A DNA stretch of 35,338 nt from NCBI GenBank assembly GCA_020636045.1, contig JACJYP010000020.1, positions 1 to 35,338 of the forward strand, in the 5' to 3' direction. The DNA comes from Lewinellaceae bacterium (lineage in GTDB: Bacteria > Bacteroidota > Bacteroidia > Chitinophagales > Saprospiraceae). A model generated the notes under the pieces. The model saw nothing but the letters and a program-made list of their open reading frames with translations, had not been told where the DNA came from and searched no databases. The position numbers and the translations under genes were made by a program. Positions 33,576 to 35,338 of this stretch are shown piece by piece; positions within the stretch are counted from its first letter, which is position 1; each line of letters starts with the position of its first letter.

Positions 33576-33903
33576 AGCGGTGGGTTGTGTTTTTGATATC
33601 ATGCAAAACCGGTACAGGATGCCTCCGGACGGGTTTTGCGAAAAGACGGGGCCGGCTTCGTAATGTTACAGGTGTTGCCGCGAATAACAGAGAAAAAATA
33701 TACTGATAAGACTGCGGAATGGGCTCTGTTTTCGATACTAGACCGCAAATCCGCTTGTGCGTAATATTTGCAAGGCAATCTGAAAGAACCGTTACCCATT
33801 TTCCCGCGAAGCATTCTTCTCCCGTGTTTTGTTTACATTTTATAATTTGCCGTATATATCGGTCGGAAAGGCGCGCATGAACTTTTTAAAACATGAAATA
33901 ACG
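33576..33903. other. Divergent intergenic region
   Basis: 328 bp between two divergent secreted-protein genes. A GCAAAACC/GGTTTTGC inverted pair (33604-33640, ~20-nt loop) lies near the DUF4252-like gene, and a weak -7-like TATAATTTG (33841-33849) precedes the right-hand gene. I see no ORF or RNA. Confidence 0.5.
33841..33849 (+). promoter_or_regulatory. Weak candidate -7 element for the propeller-type gene
   Basis: TATAATTTG combines TA and TTTG with a three-base instead of two-base gap, 55 bp before the ATG. Confidence 0.3.
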
Positions 33904-35338
33904 ATGAACATTCAAGTGGCAAACAGGAAGTGGTATTATCCGGGACTTTTAGGTCTGGCCGTGATCATTTTCCTGACATATCAATTCATTTCGTACCGGT
34001 CTTTGCACCGGGAAGCATCGCAAATGAAAGGCACTTTCCAGTCGCCGCCGCCAGCGATGTTTGACAGAACCTTTATCGGAGAAAGAGAACCCGAAGGAAA
34101 AAGCATTCCGGAAGCATGGCTGAAAAAAATCCACAAAGCAGCACCTGGAGATGACTGGAGGGCGATTGAGTCGAACAGTATCCGCCAACTGATCATGGCA
34201 AAACAATCCTGGAATCCGGGTATTTTATCAGGCTCCTGGGTAGAAAGAGGGCCTTCCAACATCCCCGGGCGGATCGTGGATATGGAAATCGACTATTCCA
34301 GCGACCGGATCTATGCCATCAGCGATCACGGGATCGTTTTCCGCTCCGTCGATCTGGAGGGCAATAACTGGACGGCGCTGAATGACCAGTTTCCGCTCGG
34401 GCTGGGCGTTGCTTCCCAGTTGAAGGTTTTTTCCGATGGAAACATCGTTGTGAGCGGCTGGATCAAGGTTGATAACTATTGGGCTACGTATCATTCCGGA
34501 GATGGCGGGCAATCGTGGCAGGCATCCACGGGATTCAGCGGCCGCCCAATTACCGGGATCAAACGTATGGCGAAACAGGCGGATAGCATTTACCTGTTCA
34601 TGCAGGAATACGACCCGGTGAATGTTTCCGACTACTACGTGATCTACAAATCAGTTGACAAAGGGTACAGTTTCTCAACGTTTTATCAATCCTCCATTCC
34701 TGTCGGAGATGGCGGCCGGCACACAAAAAGCGACCTGTGGGTTTCGAACGATGCGCAGGACCCCAATTTGTATCTGATGCTGGAAGACAGCCTGTTTCTG
34801 GTGGATAAAGCAAGCGGAAGCAGAACCTTCAACGGCCTGGTAAGCAACCTGCCCCTGGAACAAGGGCTTTTGACCGGGTTGACAAAAAACGGCCACACCG
34901 AACTGACAGCCTATATTGCCGTAGGCGGCGTCGGAAAATTTTTCTCCTGGAACAGTACCGACCAGATATGGGCCTATCAGGGGGAAATGACGGACTGGTG
35001 GCTGGCCCTGCCATTCGGCCCCAACTCGTTTACCTGCTCCGGTGCATCGGCAGACACCTTATACTTTGGAGGACTATTGACTTCAAAAAGTTCGGACCGG
35101 GGGGCAACCTGGACCACCATGGACCTCGACCCTACGGGGTCATACGCACTTTACCACGGCGATGTGCCCAAAACATACAGCGCAATCAATCCGCATACGA
35201 ACAAAGAAGAAATGTACCTCGGAACGGACGGCGGGATTTACAAACTGGGTGAAAACGAACATTTCAATTCCATGAGCATACCGGGCCTGAACTGCACGCA
35301 GATATATAAAATGGTATCCAGGCAGTCGAACCCTGGAG
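33904..35338 (+). CDS. Large BNR/sortilin-type beta-propeller protein, 3' truncated by the window
   Basis: The frame from the ATG at 33904 stays open to the last base: at least 478 aa with no stop. A hydrophobic segment (~11-28, YYPGLLGLAVIIFLTYQF) is a signal peptide or anchor. After a linker, SWVERGPSNIPGRIVDMEID (~117-136) opens a propeller typical of sortilin/VPS10- or BNR-repeat proteins of Bacteroidota. Asp-box-like SxDxGxxW motifs include SGDGGQSW, SVDKGYSF and SSDRGATW, with GTDGGIYKL near the end. Such proteins are usually secreted, often with a C-terminal T9SS domain that would lie beyond this window. Whether it is an enzyme or a binding protein cannot be told from this part. Confidence 0.8.
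   Translation, partial: MNIQVANRKWYYPGLLGLAVIIFLTYQFISYRSLHREASQMKGTFQSPPPAMFDRTFIGEREPEGKSIPEAWLKKIHKAAPGDDWRAIESNSIRQLIMAKQSWNPGILSGSWVERGPSNIPGRIVDMEIDYSSDRIYAISDHGIVFRSVDLEGNNWTALNDQFPLGLGVASQLKVFSDGNIVVSGWIKVDNYWATYHSGDGGQSWQASTGFSGRPITGIKRMAKQADSIYLFMQEYDPVNVSDYYVIYKSVDKGYSFSTFYQSSIPVGDGGRHTKSDLWVSNDAQDPNLYLMLEDSLFLVDKASGSRTFNGLVSNLPLEQGLLTGLTKNGHTELTAYIAVGGVGKFFSWNSTDQIWAYQGEMTDWWLALPFGPNSFTCSGASADTLYFGGLLTSKSSDRGATWTTMDLDPTGSYALYHGDVPKTYSAINPHTNKEEMYLGTDGGIYKLGENEHFNSMSIPGLNCTQIYKMVSRQSNPG

Overview
The window looks like a chromosome fragment of a Bacteroidota bacterium, most likely Saprospiria-like (Haliscomenobacter/Lewinella relatives). Four things point there. Several proteins end in type IX secretion (T9SS, Por) C-terminal sorting domains. 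Promoter -7 elements fit the Bacteroidota pattern TAnnTTTG. The tmRNA tag is of the G...YAxAA type, and neither tRNA nor tmRNA encodes CCA. Mosaic giant adhesins with MopE-like calcium loops, dockerin and cohesin modules are typical of that class. The genus assignment is inference.

Layout. (1) 0-14.7 kb: two giant paralogous secreted proteins (about 2,370 and 2,340 aa) in the same direction. They are built from NW-rich modules, ~50-residue solenoid repeats, acidic calcium-loop segments and a shared C-terminal block (carboxypeptidase-regulatory-like, dockerin-like, cohesin-like, T9SS sorting domain). The gap between them holds the C-terminal stump of an AraC-family regulator, a 113-bp element with terminal inverted repeats, and three phased direct repeats before the second gene's promoter. 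(2) 14.9-16.8 kb: a more A+T-rich accessory patch on the minus strand, with two tandemly duplicated 88-aa genes, a 271-aa orphan and a possible small ORF. It abuts the 3' end of ssrA (tmRNA). (3) 16.8-17.5 kb: ssrA with terminator and a candidate promoter. (4) 17.6-20.4 kb: a saccharopine dehydrogenase-like enzyme, then an OmpA-family protein and a membrane/coiled-coil/helix-hairpin-helix protein as a pair. (5) 20.4-21.07 kb: a non-coding interval with a long palindromic repeat and an 11-copy 21-bp minisatellite. (6) 21.07-25.7 kb: a minus-strand three-gene exporter operon (ABC protein, HlyD adaptor, TolC channel) whose ABC ATPase has lost its signature motif and H-loop histidine. (7) 25.8-27.6 kb: a LuxC-type acyl-CoA reductase and trmD. 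(8) 27.6-28.57 kb: about 1 kb rich in repeats, holding a broken-looking DUF2256 gene and a large palindrome cluster. (9) 28.57-33.6 kb: zinc-ribbon protein, tRNA-His, DUF1573 lipoprotein, shikimate kinase, recQ, and a DUF4252-like T9SS protein. (10) 33.9 kb to the end: the 5' part of a large beta-propeller/BNR-type protein that runs off the window.

How the genes fit together. The giant proteins, the DUF4252-like protein and probably the propeller protein form a surface or secreted inventory, two or three of them clearly destined for T9SS. The exporter operon is a separate export route whose energising subunit is atypical. trmD, tRNA-His, ssrA, aroK and recQ are housekeeping genes. The intergenic spaces are unusually rich in palindromic and short-period repeats, and this is where most of the unexplained structure lies.
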